A stretch of DNA of 64,000 bases from Hanleya hanleyi (taxonomy: Eukaryota; Mollusca; Polyplacophora; Lepidopleurida; Hanleyidae), in assembly GCA_036873755.1 (NCBI GenBank), contig JAVTVY010051649.1, forward strand, positions 186,001-250,000, read 5' to 3'. The position numbers and the translations under genes were made by a program. Under the pieces are notes generated by a model. It did not search any database, was not told the DNA's origin, and saw only the letters and a list, made by a program, of their open reading frames with translations. Shown here piece by piece: positions 54,080 through 64,000 of the stretch. Positions within the stretch are counted from its first letter, which is position 1; each line of letters starts with the position of its first letter.

Positions 54080-55897
54080 CATATAATCAGCTAAACTTGA
54101 TTCAGTTTTGGGGGACTGTGACCTCGACCTTTGACAAATTGATCTCAAAATGTATGACTCCTCTTTCCCATGCGAGTAAGATATAAGTTTGGTACCAATC
54201 ATACCTTGAAACTAGAGATATCACATGGACAGCAAGTGTTAATGGATGAATGGACAGAACGCAACATCGCATTACATGACCTCGTCTTCGACAGGCATAT
54301 GAAAATGTGACTTTTAATGATTTCTTGATTTTGGGGTAACAGTGACCTTGACATTTGACCCACATTTTGGTACATGTATGTAACACATCATGTCCCTCTA
54401 ATCTATCTACTGGCAGAAAAAAAGTTATTTTTGATGATTTCCTGATTTTGGGGTCACAGTGACCTTGACATTTGACCTGACCTAAATTTTGGTACACGAC
54501 ACATCGTCTTCCCTCAATGTATCAATGGACACAAAAAAATCAGATTTTTATGAATTTCATGATTTTGGGGGTCACAGCGAGCTTGATGTTCGGCCTTGAC
54601 CTACATTTTGGTACGTGACACATCATGTCCCTGTAATGTACTGATACAATTTTTTTTTTAAAGATTTCTTGATTCTGAGGTCACAGTGACCTTGACTATT
54701 GACCTTGACCTAAATTTTGGTACATGACAAACCGTCTCCCCGTAATTTCTCAACGGACGCAAAAAAATCATGATTTTTTTACAATTCCACGATTTTGGGG
54801 TCACAGTGACCTTGACCTTTGACCGTGACCTACATTTTGGTATGTGACACATCGTGTCCCCCTAATGTATCTACTGACACAAAAAAATGTTATTTTTAAT
54901 AATTTCTTGATGTTGGGGTCACAGTGACCTTTGACCTTGACCTAATTTTTGGAATGCGACACTTCATTTCCCCCTATTGAATCCACTCACAAAAAATTTG
55001 TATGTTTTAATGATTTCCTGATTTTTAGGTCACACGGACCTTTGACCTTGATTCTGGGGTCACAGTGACCTTGACTTTCACCTGGATCTAAATTTTGGTA
55101 CATGACAAAAAGGCTCCCCATAATTTCTCAATGGACTCAAAAAATCATGATTTTTAACAATTTCACGATTTTGGGGTCACAGTGACCTTGACCTTTGATC
55201 TTGACCTACATTTTGGTAGGTGACACATAGTGTCCCCCGGATTTACCTACTGACACAAAACAAATGTTATTTTTAATAATTTCCTGATTTTGGGGTCAGT
55301 GACCTTTGACCTTCGACCTATTTTTTTGGTATGTGACACTTCATTTCCTCCTATTGAATCCACTCACAAAAATTAGAAATTATTAATGATTTCCTGATTT
55401 TTCAGTCACACTGACCTTTGACCTCTGACCTCGACCTACATTTGGGATGCAACACATCATTACCCCTTAGGGCATCCACTCACCAAAAATTAGAACTGTA
55501 GATAGAAAACTGTTAATGATCAATGATATCCTGATTTTAGGCAACTGTGACCTTTGACCTCGACCTCAACTTTGGTACGCGACACATCGTCTCCACCTAG
55601 CGTATCCACTCACAAAAAATTGCAACTGTGGATAGAAACCGTTCACAGATATAGACCGGACACGAGCACTTCAGTGATTTCCTGTTTTTTAGGCCAGTGA
55701 CCTTTGACCTCTGCCCTCGACCTTCATTTTGGTACGCGACACATCGTCTACCCGTAGGATATCCACTCACCAAAAATTGGAACTGTAGATAGGAAACTGT
55801 CCCAGATATAGACCGGACACGAGAATCGGACAGACGGACGGACAGACGGACGGAAACCGCCATCACATAATACGTCCGCCTTTTTGGCGGGTGTATA
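54080..55897 (+). mobile_element. Third HINE-type element: ~118-bp core rich in TGACCT half-sites
   Basis: About thirteen imperfect units contain GATTTCCTGATTTTGGGGTC, ACAGTGACCTTGACCTTTG, ACCTACATTTTGGTACATGA and a CACACATCGTCTCCCC-like block. They are followed by GGACAGACGGACGGACAG (about 55825-55853) and the hairpin ATACGTCCGCC-TTTTT-GGCGGGTGTAT (55870-55896). This is the same architecture as the other HINE-like elements here with a different core. Confidence 0.75.
54452..55187. promoter_or_regulatory. Six perfect GGTCANNNTGACC palindromes
   Basis: GGTCACAGTGACC occurs at 54452, 54679, 54799, 54917, 55058 and 55175, once per intact core unit, and each is followed by further TGACCT half-sites (TTGACCTTTGACC). 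GGTCANNNTGACC is the consensus of steroid-type nuclear receptor elements, and TGACCTTTGACC is a DR1-type pair. Binding is inference. Confidence 0.5.
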
Positions 55898-56139
55898 AGT
55901 ATAAAAACAAAGAAAAAAATATAGGTTGGTGTGCATTTTTTATCTGTGGGCAACTGTTTACAGATAATCACAATGTCTATCAAAATTTATCAAATTGGAG
56001 GGATGTTGCTGTGCAAAATTCTCGGCTAGAAGGCTTTTAAAGGAAATCCCTATCTCTTAACTTAGGAAAGGGAGATAACCCAATAGGAAAAACAGGCTAA
56101 ATGGCTGCCAAAGCCAAAAACCACCAGCGGACATCGTTT

Positions 56140-56450
56140 TCTTTTTATTTTAAGTATTTTGTCTCCTAGTAGCTTTTGAAAAGTGCTTCAAAGTTGGTAC
56201 AGCCCGGCCAATTTGAGAAATGAAATCCACATCGCTTATCTGCCCTTGTTTGACGCTGTTGTGTGACGTCACATCAGACCACCTGGCCGAGCGTCAATAC
56301 TTGTAACGTTCAGTCTCCGGGCGGCTGGTCTGGCGTGATGTCACAATCAAGGAAAGATAAGCGATGACGTTTTGCAAATCTGAATTCAGCTGTACTAGGA
56401 GTAACTTTTAAAAAGATTCTAACAGACAAGATACTTCAAATTTCACCCAG
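56140..56450. mobile_element. Palindromic MITE-like element
   Basis: The arms pair over roughly 140 bp. Left: AAGTATTTTGTCTCCTAGTA, CATCGCTTATCTGCC and GTCACATCAGACCACC. The right arm has the reverse complements with mismatches, ending GAAAGATAAGCGATGACG and ACAGACAAGATACTTC. It has no coding capacity. Confidence 0.65.
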
Positions 56451-56724
56451 TGAAGTAGATAGACTGGTATTTCTATCATTATTCAACCTATATAAAATGT
56501 AAAAAGGAGAATCTAAAAACCTTTGCATTTCACCTTTAAGTAGTTCGTGGCATACTTTTCACTTTTCTCCTGAAACGCGATACTGATCGTGGAGTGGCAG
56601 TTTTCGACAAAAGTCCTATCTTGTAAGAGTTATTTCCCTTTTCCGGTAAACAATGTTTTGAACTTTCACACTCTGGTTGCTTCTGAAATAAATATTAGAG
56701 AGTTCACAGCCTTCCTTCATTTTC

Positions 56725-56850
56725 GGCAATATATCGGAGCCAGTTCTTCCCAGAGAAGTGAAATTCCCCACAGTATCTATACTGTAATTTGTGCATTTTC
56801 ATTCTGAAATTTGAAGGAAATCTGTTCAGAATCAAAGAAAATCTCCAATA
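56725..56850 (+). repeat. Left arm of a 126-bp inverted pair
   Basis: Matches 61988-62112 in reverse complement (GGCAATATATCGG, CAGAGAAGTGAAATTCCC, CAGAATCAAAGAAAATCTCC). The arms enclose 5.1 kb. Confidence 0.75.
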
Positions 56851-57497
56851 CCTCACATGTTATTTTCATAGCGCCTAGTCATAATGTTACAACATTACAA
56901 GATTCTATTCTATTCTATTCTTGCAAGCCCAATGACATTGTGCGAGGTACATGTCGTTGTACTGGAGACTGGAGAAGTCTTCAACACTTTAATGTCCTGT
57001 GAAAATTTAGTTGTAACAAAAATATTAGCAAAGTTTGTGCACGAGTGCTTTTGCCAAGAACAGTAAAATTTGACTGGCATAAAATTATCTGTGATATTCT
57101 ATGGTGCGATACCCAAAATGGGCTATACTCTGTGATATTTAAGTTGATACAATTGTGTTACAACCAGCATTGTCCTGTCCATGTACTCCTGTATTAACCT
57201 TGTTGTTGGTGTTGTTAATGTGAAGGTCTTGTAACACGTTTAACCATTTGTTCCAATGTGTCTTAATGTCTGTAGCATGACCGCCCGGTTATTGGACACT
57301 TTTTTATGAATAAGAGTCTGCAGGTCGGCCATGCGACCACGTATGGCCGAGAAAGTAACACTGGACAAAGGACTACATCTTTAGTGATAAATCGTCATAA
57401 AAAAATATTGAAGAAAAAATACGGGGAGAGACTGGGAATAGTTGAAACGCAGGGACCATCCACGGTATGAAAATGCAAGTTTGTGCCCACCCTTACA

Positions 57498-57965
57498 GAC
57501 TTGAGGTGTACACCTCAAGTTGAGGTGTAGTCGAGGTGTACCTGAGGTGTACACCTCAACTTGAGGTGTAGTTGAGGTGTACCTGAGGTGTACACCTCAT
57601 TTTCTTTTTCAAGGTGTATACACCTCAAGTACACCTCATGGACTTTGAAAAAATATTTTTACACCTCATGGACTTTGAAAAAATATTTTTGTAATTTACC
57701 TACACCTCAAGTACACCTTATGAACTTTGCCAAAATATGCATGTACCTCAAGTACACCTCTGGAACTTTGTCAAAATATACGTGTAATCTACCTACACCT
57801 CAAGTACACCTCATGGACTTTGTCAAAAATAGATATGTTATATACTACACCTCAAGTACACCTTATGGACTTTGCCAAACTATGCATGTACCTCAAGTAC
57901 ACCTCTGGGACTGTCAAAATATACTTGTAATTTTTGTACACCTCAAGTTTACCTTGGCTTCCCAT
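57498..57965. repeat. ACCTCAAGTACACCTCA minisatellite, main block
   Basis: Two designs follow each other. The first is a palindromic block of GAGGTGTACACCTCAACTTG (57500-57600). The second is ~70-80-bp units of ACCTCAAGTACACCTCATGG with ACTTTGTCAAAATATAC. Dispersed pieces of the same repeat are at 52340-52520, 58370-58510, 58860-58950, 59535-59570 and 60957-61160. Confidence 0.8.
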
Positions 57966-59569
57966 ACAGATTTCACTGCCCATCAACATGATCAACTAAA
58001 TGTTTTATTTATATTTTAAAGTACATTTCTTAGTTCATTTAAGCGCTATATTTTAAAATAAATCAATAAATGGGTTGGCTAACTGTAAATCTCATACACC
58101 CTCTATGAATAAAAGAACCACTTGACAGGTCATACCTTGTTTTCCAGTTTACAATACATAAAATCTACTTCTGCTATTTCTTGTGTCACCTGCATATACA
58201 TTCTCAGCTGGAGCTCTTCTTTAATTATTTCCTTAATACTTTTTAACTCTATGTCTCAGTTGGATGTTCCTGCCTTAGTCTAATATTCTATTGTAACATA
58301 CACCAATTCAGTCTGACAGTTTGAAATAAGTACAGCCCTTGTTTAATTAACAAATAATAATTAACAGTGAGCGATACCTCATAAACTTTGTCAAAATATA
58401 TACTTGTAATTTACCTACACCTCAAGTACATCTCATGGACTTTGCTAAAATATGCATGTACAAAAGTATACAAGTATGTACTTATACCTCATAATTTATC
58501 TACATCTCAAGTATTTCCTACACTCCACCGTAACAAGCTTGGCATGAACATAAGATACAGTTATCCACCTACACCCAAGATATATGGTGGACTTGGTGGA
58601 AAGGTTTGTCATGAAATTGAGCATAATATACCATCCACTTATTGTAAATAATTGCCAGCACAATCTTTTATTCATACTCGCTAATTACTCGTTTTGTATC
58701 CCAAAATAATGAAAATACTGTTATACGATCACTTTCTAAATGATAAAAAATATACATACTCGCTAAATAGACAAAATATTGCTGAACATGGCATTAAATT
58801 TAATTTTTTCTTTACATGTCTATGCTGGATCATCATTCTGGCATGAATGTTACTTTAAATTACCTACACCTCAAGTACACCTCATTGACTTTGTCAAAAA
58901 AACATGTACCTCACTTTTAAATTACCTACGTACACCTCAAGTACACCTCCTGAACTTCTAAACAACATGAAAAATGTTATGTAAACTCAATTTTTATTTT
59001 ATTTTTATTATTATTTTGACACCAGGACACTAATACATCAAACTAAAACCTGCTGTAACATTCTTCTCTTCAAATTATCATAGCAATCAGTTAATGGGCA
59101 CTGTTGTATAATTTACAGAGAAACTATTGTTAATCTCATGCAAACTTTGGCACCTGTGGATATGTTGTCAACCATCCAGATATATTTCCAAAATGGATAT
59201 GTTAACTGTCACTTCCCAAATACATTGGTCCCTTGTATGCTTTTGCATTGGAATCCTCTGTGTGGCAATTGGGGCACTTGTGAGCCAATGTTGAAGCTCC
59301 TTTATAAGTGTGGTGCTACCATTTTTCGACATACACGGTCACCTTCCCCTACTTTCAAGTTTGGCTGCTCATATGTTAGTTGTAGGCTTTGTAGCGAAAA
59401 ATGCTGCAGCAAATTTATTGTAGGAGGAGGATGGGGATCAATCTACTGAGCAGTGTTCACTAAAAAATGAGAATACAAATATGCCTGGTACCTATTTTCA
59501 ATGGAGGTATGAATACATTTTTCAAAATTGGATATGCCTCAAGTACACCTCAGTTAGTACCTCACCTGA
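57966..59569. other. Intergenic, minisatellite fragments only
   Basis: Units of the ACCTCAAGTACACCTC repeat recur at 58370-58510 and 58860-58950. No gene is recognised; the open frame at 59138-59449 has no family. Confidence 0.45.
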
Positions 59570-60957
59570 GGCCATCCTTAAAAATAAGTTTGTTGCGCGT
59601 AACCCGACCGACTGTCCAAAAATCCGCCGACTGGAAACTTTTTTCGCCGATTTTCCGACCGGTCATCTTTTTATTTTATTTTGCAGTGTCAGAATTATCT
59701 CCCCTATCTCCTCGCTCGTGTAAACGTATGTAAAACGTTCGCCTAGCAAAAGCAAGCAGGATTTCACTCTCCAGTAGTCGCGATGTTTTGAAGGCATATC
59801 CTCCATGGCCCAGTCCGTAGGGGAATGCAGTTTCGTCGACCACGTGTATATGGCGGGAAGTTTACCCTTCTGTTTTGTGTTTGGGTTTGGACGAGAGGAC
59901 AATAAACACATCGAGAGGCAACAGCAACACAGGATGGGAAAAATATTTCAAAACGGTTGGTTATTAAAACCTGCCATAAAGAGCTCTGTCGCGAATCGAC
60001 TTGGAACGTAGACATGTTTAGGACTGTCACCATGCACCACGTGGGTCCGTACACCGACAGATTCTGAGACTGACGATGTTACAACAACAACGTCGTTTGG
60101 ATTTCTACTTTTATCCGAGAAGACTTCAGTGTGCCTAAATGCAGAAAATCTATATTGCTTTGTTGTTTAACGGAAACTTTATAACCCTCTATGTCGATAA
60201 AGCCATGGATATAGTGTCGGTGGCTTCGGCGGTCTTGACAAATTTAGATCGTGCCGTCAGCTTAATTTTGACGTTCCGATGTCGGCATCAAATACGCTTG
60301 TCAGAATTCCACCTCGGACTAAATTCCACGAAAAGACACAGGTTAGAAACTTAGTATTTGCCTCATTGTTGTCAGTAAATTAAATTACGATGTATTTCTA
60401 ATCTGAATAAAGGAAGTACCTAAGTATTCAATAAAAGCACACCATAAATTTGCGACGAGGAAGGGCAGTAATGATGTTAATGATTAATTTGAGGTAATTT
60501 TCTCAACTCCAAATGGTATAATGAACAACCTTCTGTATAACACTGAGAGGATTTTTTCTTTCCTGTCACAATTTTGGCAAAAGTTTGTCTGGTAGTGGTA
60601 TATTTTTTTTTTTTTTTGACCAGCTAGTCACTAGTCATTGTCAAGTCATTGTCAAGAATGTGTTCAAGGATGTCGATGTCTTCTAAGAAATAAAACAGGT
60701 ACACAAGCCTGAATAAGAATATCTTGCTTTATACCTTGAAGATAACTAGTTTTCTATACTGAAATAATTTTGCTGCCAGACAAAAAGAATATTTCAAATG
60801 ACCTGCTTAGTATCTGAACTAAATCACACTAACCTCTTCCAGCCTCCCCAAAAGGAAAACCTGATCTAAAAAAAAAAAAAAAAATTACCTACCTACCGAC
60901 CCAACTTCCTGAGGTAGGGTCGGGTTACAGCCAACAAACATATTTTTAAGGATGGCC
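59570..60957. mobile_element. 1.39-kb element with ~42-bp inverted ends and TGA flanks
   Basis: GGCCATCCTTAAAAATAAGT and TTGTTGCGCGTAACCCGACC at the left end match the right end (60916-60957) in reverse complement with few differences. TGA lies immediately outside both ends (59567-59569, 60958-60960), fitting a 3-bp target duplication. It sits inside the ACCTCAAGTAC minisatellite, so it inserted after that array existed. Inside are a CpG-richer stretch (59590-60110) and an open frame at 59805-60011 of unknown meaning. Confidence 0.7.
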
Positions 60958-61160
60958 TGAGGGGTACCTCACCTGAGGGGTACACCTCACCTGAGGTGTA
61001 CACCTTACCTGAGGTGTACTAATTTGCATATTTCGATACTCCTCAACTACACCTCATCTACTCCTCAACTACACCTCATCTACTCCTCAAATACACCTCA
61101 TAATATCTGAGGGTACACCTCACAGGTACACCTCAACTACACCTCAAGTACACCTCAAAG
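60958..61160. repeat. ACCTCACCTGAGG / CTCAACTACACCTCA minisatellite block
   Basis: A dense run of ACCTCA and TGAGGTGTAC motifs in both orientations, continuing the array interrupted at 59570. Confidence 0.7.
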
Positions 61161-61987
61161 CAGTAAGGGCAGTTATTGGACACTTTTTCAGTGATGGATT
61201 TATTTGAAACTAATCCACTTACTGTCAAATTGTTTGTCCCACAGTCTTTAGTAAACCTCCAAGAATATTTAAACATGAATCCGCACTGTAGCCCACAAAT
61301 GAGTTTTGGAATAGCGTCGAAAATTCAACCCGGTCCCAAATTTTGCAGTTTTTGGGAGTGTCCATTATCCTTGGCTGTCAATCAATGCTATTGCCAGTGT
61401 GAGCCACATTTCGTGCTATCGTAAACTGGCTGCTCCCGGTATTCTTCTATTTTTAGACCGAGTGGCGGGTAGAAATATACATCGTCTGCCAAACGCCTGT
61501 CGCGTTGCACACTGAGATTCAGAATGAAGATTCTCTATATTTGTGGGAACATTTTCAGTTAAATTTTGTTGAATTTAATCAAACCTGCAATCAGGAATGA
61601 AACTGAGAAACTGAAGGAATTTTCTGACGCATTTTTTTACCCAAATTTGTGACCCTATTTCTGACCCGCACGAGGGTTAAACGTGCACAAATTCCGTGAG
61701 TAAACAGAAATTTATTAGCATGTCTTTGTAACTCAACTGTAAATTTAAATTTGTATTGCAGTTGTCATGTAATATTCCCAGAAAATAGCCCCGCTGGGTC
61801 TATAGGTGTCCAATAATAGGGCCTGTCCAATAACCGGGCAGTCATGCTAATGGTATTTGTATGTTCAATTTTATTCATTCTATGTATGCGTTTTTAGCCA
61901 AATGTTGGCACAAACTTCACGCAATAAATTATCTTAATTATCTTATAATTAAGTCAAATACACCCCAGAAAAATAAAAAGAAACATG
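61161..61987. other. Interval with a third inverted-end copy, no gene
   Basis: Holds the GGGCAGTTATTGGACAC end copy at 61167 and no recognised gene. Confidence 0.4.
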
Positions 61988-62112
61988 TATTGGAGATTTT
62001 CTTTGATTCTGGACAGATTTCCTTCAAAATTTCAGAATAAAAATGCACAAACTACATATCGATACTGTGGGAATTTCACTTCTCTGAGAAGCACTGGTTC
62101 CGATATATTGCC
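61988..62112 (-). repeat. Right arm of the 126-bp inverted pair
   Basis: Reverse complement of 56725-56850. Confidence 0.75.
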
Positions 62113-62667
62113 AAAAATCACCAGATCACTTCATGTTGCAAACTGGACCCTCTTCCGTATCACCTAACAGTCGAAACTACATGTTTGTTCCACTGATCAA
62201 CCAAGATTTTCTATCAGTTTCTGAAATGCCGCAAACTAATTACCACTAATTGCATACATTACTGGTGTGGTACCTTGTTGAAACGTGAGTAAATCGAGAA
62301 CAGCAACAAAACTCAAGTCACCAAAGTCGAAGTCACACAGGCAAGAAAGACACGTGATTTTTCAGACGTTATCTCTGTACAGTATATATAGTTATCTCCC
62401 TTGTCACTGAGCAGTTTGTGATGTCGACTCGGCTTTCAGTAAAGCACGCTCTTGGAGAGGAAAACGCGCTCTTGTGGAAAGTCACAAGAATGATGACCGT
62501 CAGGGGGTTAAAACTCGGAAATCGTATTTATCAAATATTCCCATCCCTTGTTAGTCTTTTGGTGATTTCTTCCCAATGGCATAGAGTATGGTCATGTGAA
62601 AATTCAACCCTAAACTTGAAGAAGATATTGATTTCAGAAAATCCCAACACGGACTATACACAAATAG
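62113..62667. other. Intergenic, no gene seen
   Basis: The plus-strand frame at 62418-62738 has no recognised family and runs into the LINE tail. Confidence 0.45.
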
Positions 62668-63212
62668 TTAGATTCAGATTCAGATTTCTTTATTTGTACA
62701 TATACGCCCACGTGGGGCCGGGTACAACAACAAATTAATAAGTAACTGACCTAAATACATTCAAATAGATAAAGGCTATAACTCTCAGTTATATTACAAA
62801 GACTGTTCAAGGGACAGGAGTCTTGCTTGAATGTAATACACGCTTCTTTTCAAAGCAGCAATAAACGAAGCATCCCACGGCAGGAGCAATATCAGAAGGG
62901 GGGTCCAGGAGAAGCTCGAACAGGTTACATATCATACTGCTGTTGAGATATAATATTGACGATACCCTGCTTGAGCGCATGGTAGAAAGGGCATGACAAT
63001 AAAAAATGCCGCTCATCCTCAACAGACCCTAGAGAGCACTGTTTGCAGACCCTCTCATTAGGAGGTATGTCTTTGTATCGACCTCTCTCGATTTCAAGAG
63101 AGTGAGTACTGAGGCGTAAACTAGTTAATGCAAGGCGGTGCTGTCTATTCTTAATATGTAAGAGATAGCTAGATAGTGAAATATCATGTTTAATCGTGCC
63201 AAATGTTCTCAT
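62668..63212 (-). mobile_element. 5'-truncated non-LTR retrotransposon (LINE) 3' end
   Basis: The minus strand encodes the C-terminal end of a LINE ORF2 (62925-63212): RLALTSLRLSTHSLEIERGR, a Cys pair CKQC, and EDERHFLLSCPFY. This is the zinc-binding segment found after many LINE reverse transcriptases. A one-base frame change near 62935 leads into the last ~40 residues (ICNLFELLLDPPSDIAPAVG). The 3' end has AATAAA and a tandem GAATCT hexamer tail (62669-62692 in the given strand as AGATTC). The reverse transcriptase itself is missing, as expected from 5' truncation on insertion. Confidence 0.8.
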
Positions 63213-63235
63213 TTTCGATGGTGAGCTATCCGCAC

Positions 63236-63300
63236 CTTGCGATGTGCTGTCAAGGAAGACATTTCAGTTTCGATGTGCTGTCAAGGAAGACATTTCTCAT
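63236..63300. repeat. 31-bp tandem duplication
   Basis: CGATGTGCTGTCAAGGAAGA occurs twice in a row (about 63239 and 63270), beside the hairpin element. Confidence 0.75.
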
Positions 63301-63301
63301 C

Positions 63302-63427
63302 GCTTGGCAAGAGATCGAAACTCGGACGGGGGGGGGTAAAACTGTCCACATCGCCGCCATCTTTACATCGAAAAGTTTTACATGGACAGTATAACCCCCT
63401 CGTCCGAGTTTCGATCTCTTGCCAAGC
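63302..63427. mobile_element. 126-bp perfect-stem hairpin element
   Basis: A 27-bp arm beginning GCTTGGCAAGAGATCGAAAC (63302-63328) is repeated exactly in reverse complement at 63401-63427. The 72-nt centre can pair further (AAAACTGTCCA with TGGACAGT). It is a miniature non-coding foldback. Confidence 0.8.
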
Positions 63428-64000
63428 TAAAAACGGACGGTCACTCATAAACAAGGATTTTTATGAAAGGTAAGTGGACATAGAATCGAATTATTTTATT
63501 GGTTATGGTCAATTGGTCTGGCAAATATTGCCCGTACGGCAATTTCCCAACAACTCGATCTGGTGACTGGCTTGCAGCCGTAGCGTTGTTCTCACGTAGT
63601 ATGGAACAAGGCTACACCGGAGCTAGGCCTGGTCATATTTTGGAGTATGTTTATATTTCCCGAGTACCTATGGTACTGCCCCCCATTTCTGCAGCGTGTC
63701 AAAGTCTTGCTCTCTTTGAAAGAAACATTCAAACAAATAGACTGTGTGAAAATTATCTGTGAAGCTGTGGTCCGAGTAATTGAGAAGGGATAATTTGACT
63801 ATTCATGGACACAGGGACTATACATTCATCCATGTGTCAGTAGTGTAATGTCGGGGACGACATTTTTTTTGAAGGGTCGAATGTGGCCTGGTCATATTTT
63901 GGAGTATGTTTATATTTCCCGAGTACCTATGGTACTGCCCCCCATTTCTTTTTCTTTTTATTCAAGCTCGACTGTATTATTGTGAAACTATGATTGGTAA
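63428..64000. repeat. 65-bp perfect direct repeat, 259 bp apart
   Basis: The sequence starting GGCCTGGTCATATTTTGGAG is identical at 63626-63690 and 63885-63949. The plus-strand frame at 63499-63762 covers the first copy; I recognise no family in it. Confidence 0.8.

Larger units (their letters stand above)
57275..61847. mobile_element. 4.57-kb interval with 24-bp inverted ends
   Basis: GCATGACCGCCCGGTTATTG at 57275 is matched in reverse complement at 61824-61847 with one mismatch over 24 bp. A third copy of the end (GGGCAGTTATTGGACAC) begins at 61167, so a shorter ~0.68-kb member may lie at 61167-61847. The interval contains minisatellite and another inserted element. Confidence 0.5.

Noticed and set aside
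59805..60011. Open frame starting ATGGCCCAGTCCGTAG in the 59.6-kb element
   Set aside because: Short, no family recognised; possible first exon of an element gene but not supported.

Overview
The window reads as animal nuclear DNA, most likely molluscan and perhaps gastropod. It contains a complete nine-exon arsenite methyltransferase gene with animal-type introns. It is full of the repeat types I associate with molluscs: an interspersed repeat starting GTGAGTGAGTGAATATGATTTAACGTCGC-like, and pearl/Helentron-associated elements built from ~120-160 bp tandem cores, a (GACG)n-type tract and a 3' hairpin. The species assignment is inference.

Region 1 (about 2.2-13.6 kb) is an 11.4-kb Polinton/Maverick (adintovirus-like) element. 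It is bounded by ~1.37-kb inverted repeats, each made of ~152-bp tandem units centred on the palindrome TGCGCATGCGCA. All genes lie on the minus strand. From right to left they are: a small membrane-anchored protein, two tandem paralogous small proteins (the second with an in-frame stop), a DDE integrase with a C-terminal chromodomain (one frameshift), a Thr/Ser/Pro-rich membrane protein, an A32/FtsK-type packaging ATPase, two further small virion-type proteins, the penton-like minor capsid protein, a basic GLG-motif core protein, the major capsid protein (two frame breaks), and an adenain-type protease. No DNA polymerase B gene is present. That is the most unusual point: a morphogenesis-plus-integration Polinton without its replicase. 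Diverged copies of the terminal repeat lie just upstream at 0.3-2.1 kb.

Region 2 (13.6-27.9 kb) is gene-poor. It holds a cluster of tRNA-Leu-derived sequences (some keeping a CAA-anticodon intron), a 532-bp foldback element with a perfect 6-bp target duplication, and two pearl/HINE-like arrays.

Region 3 (27.9-51.6 kb) is the AS3MT gene on the minus strand, with 9 coding exons and 379 codons. All four conserved cysteines are present, one intron is GC-AG, and the introns are packed with repeats. A SAM-domain first exon with its own promoter-like sequence sits antisense in intron 4.

Region 4 (51.6-64 kb) has no gene I can identify. It holds a 1.8-kb array with repeated nuclear-receptor-type palindromes, several nested inverted-repeat elements, a dispersed ACCTCAAGTACACCTCA minisatellite, and a 5'-truncated LINE 3' end with a hexamer tail.
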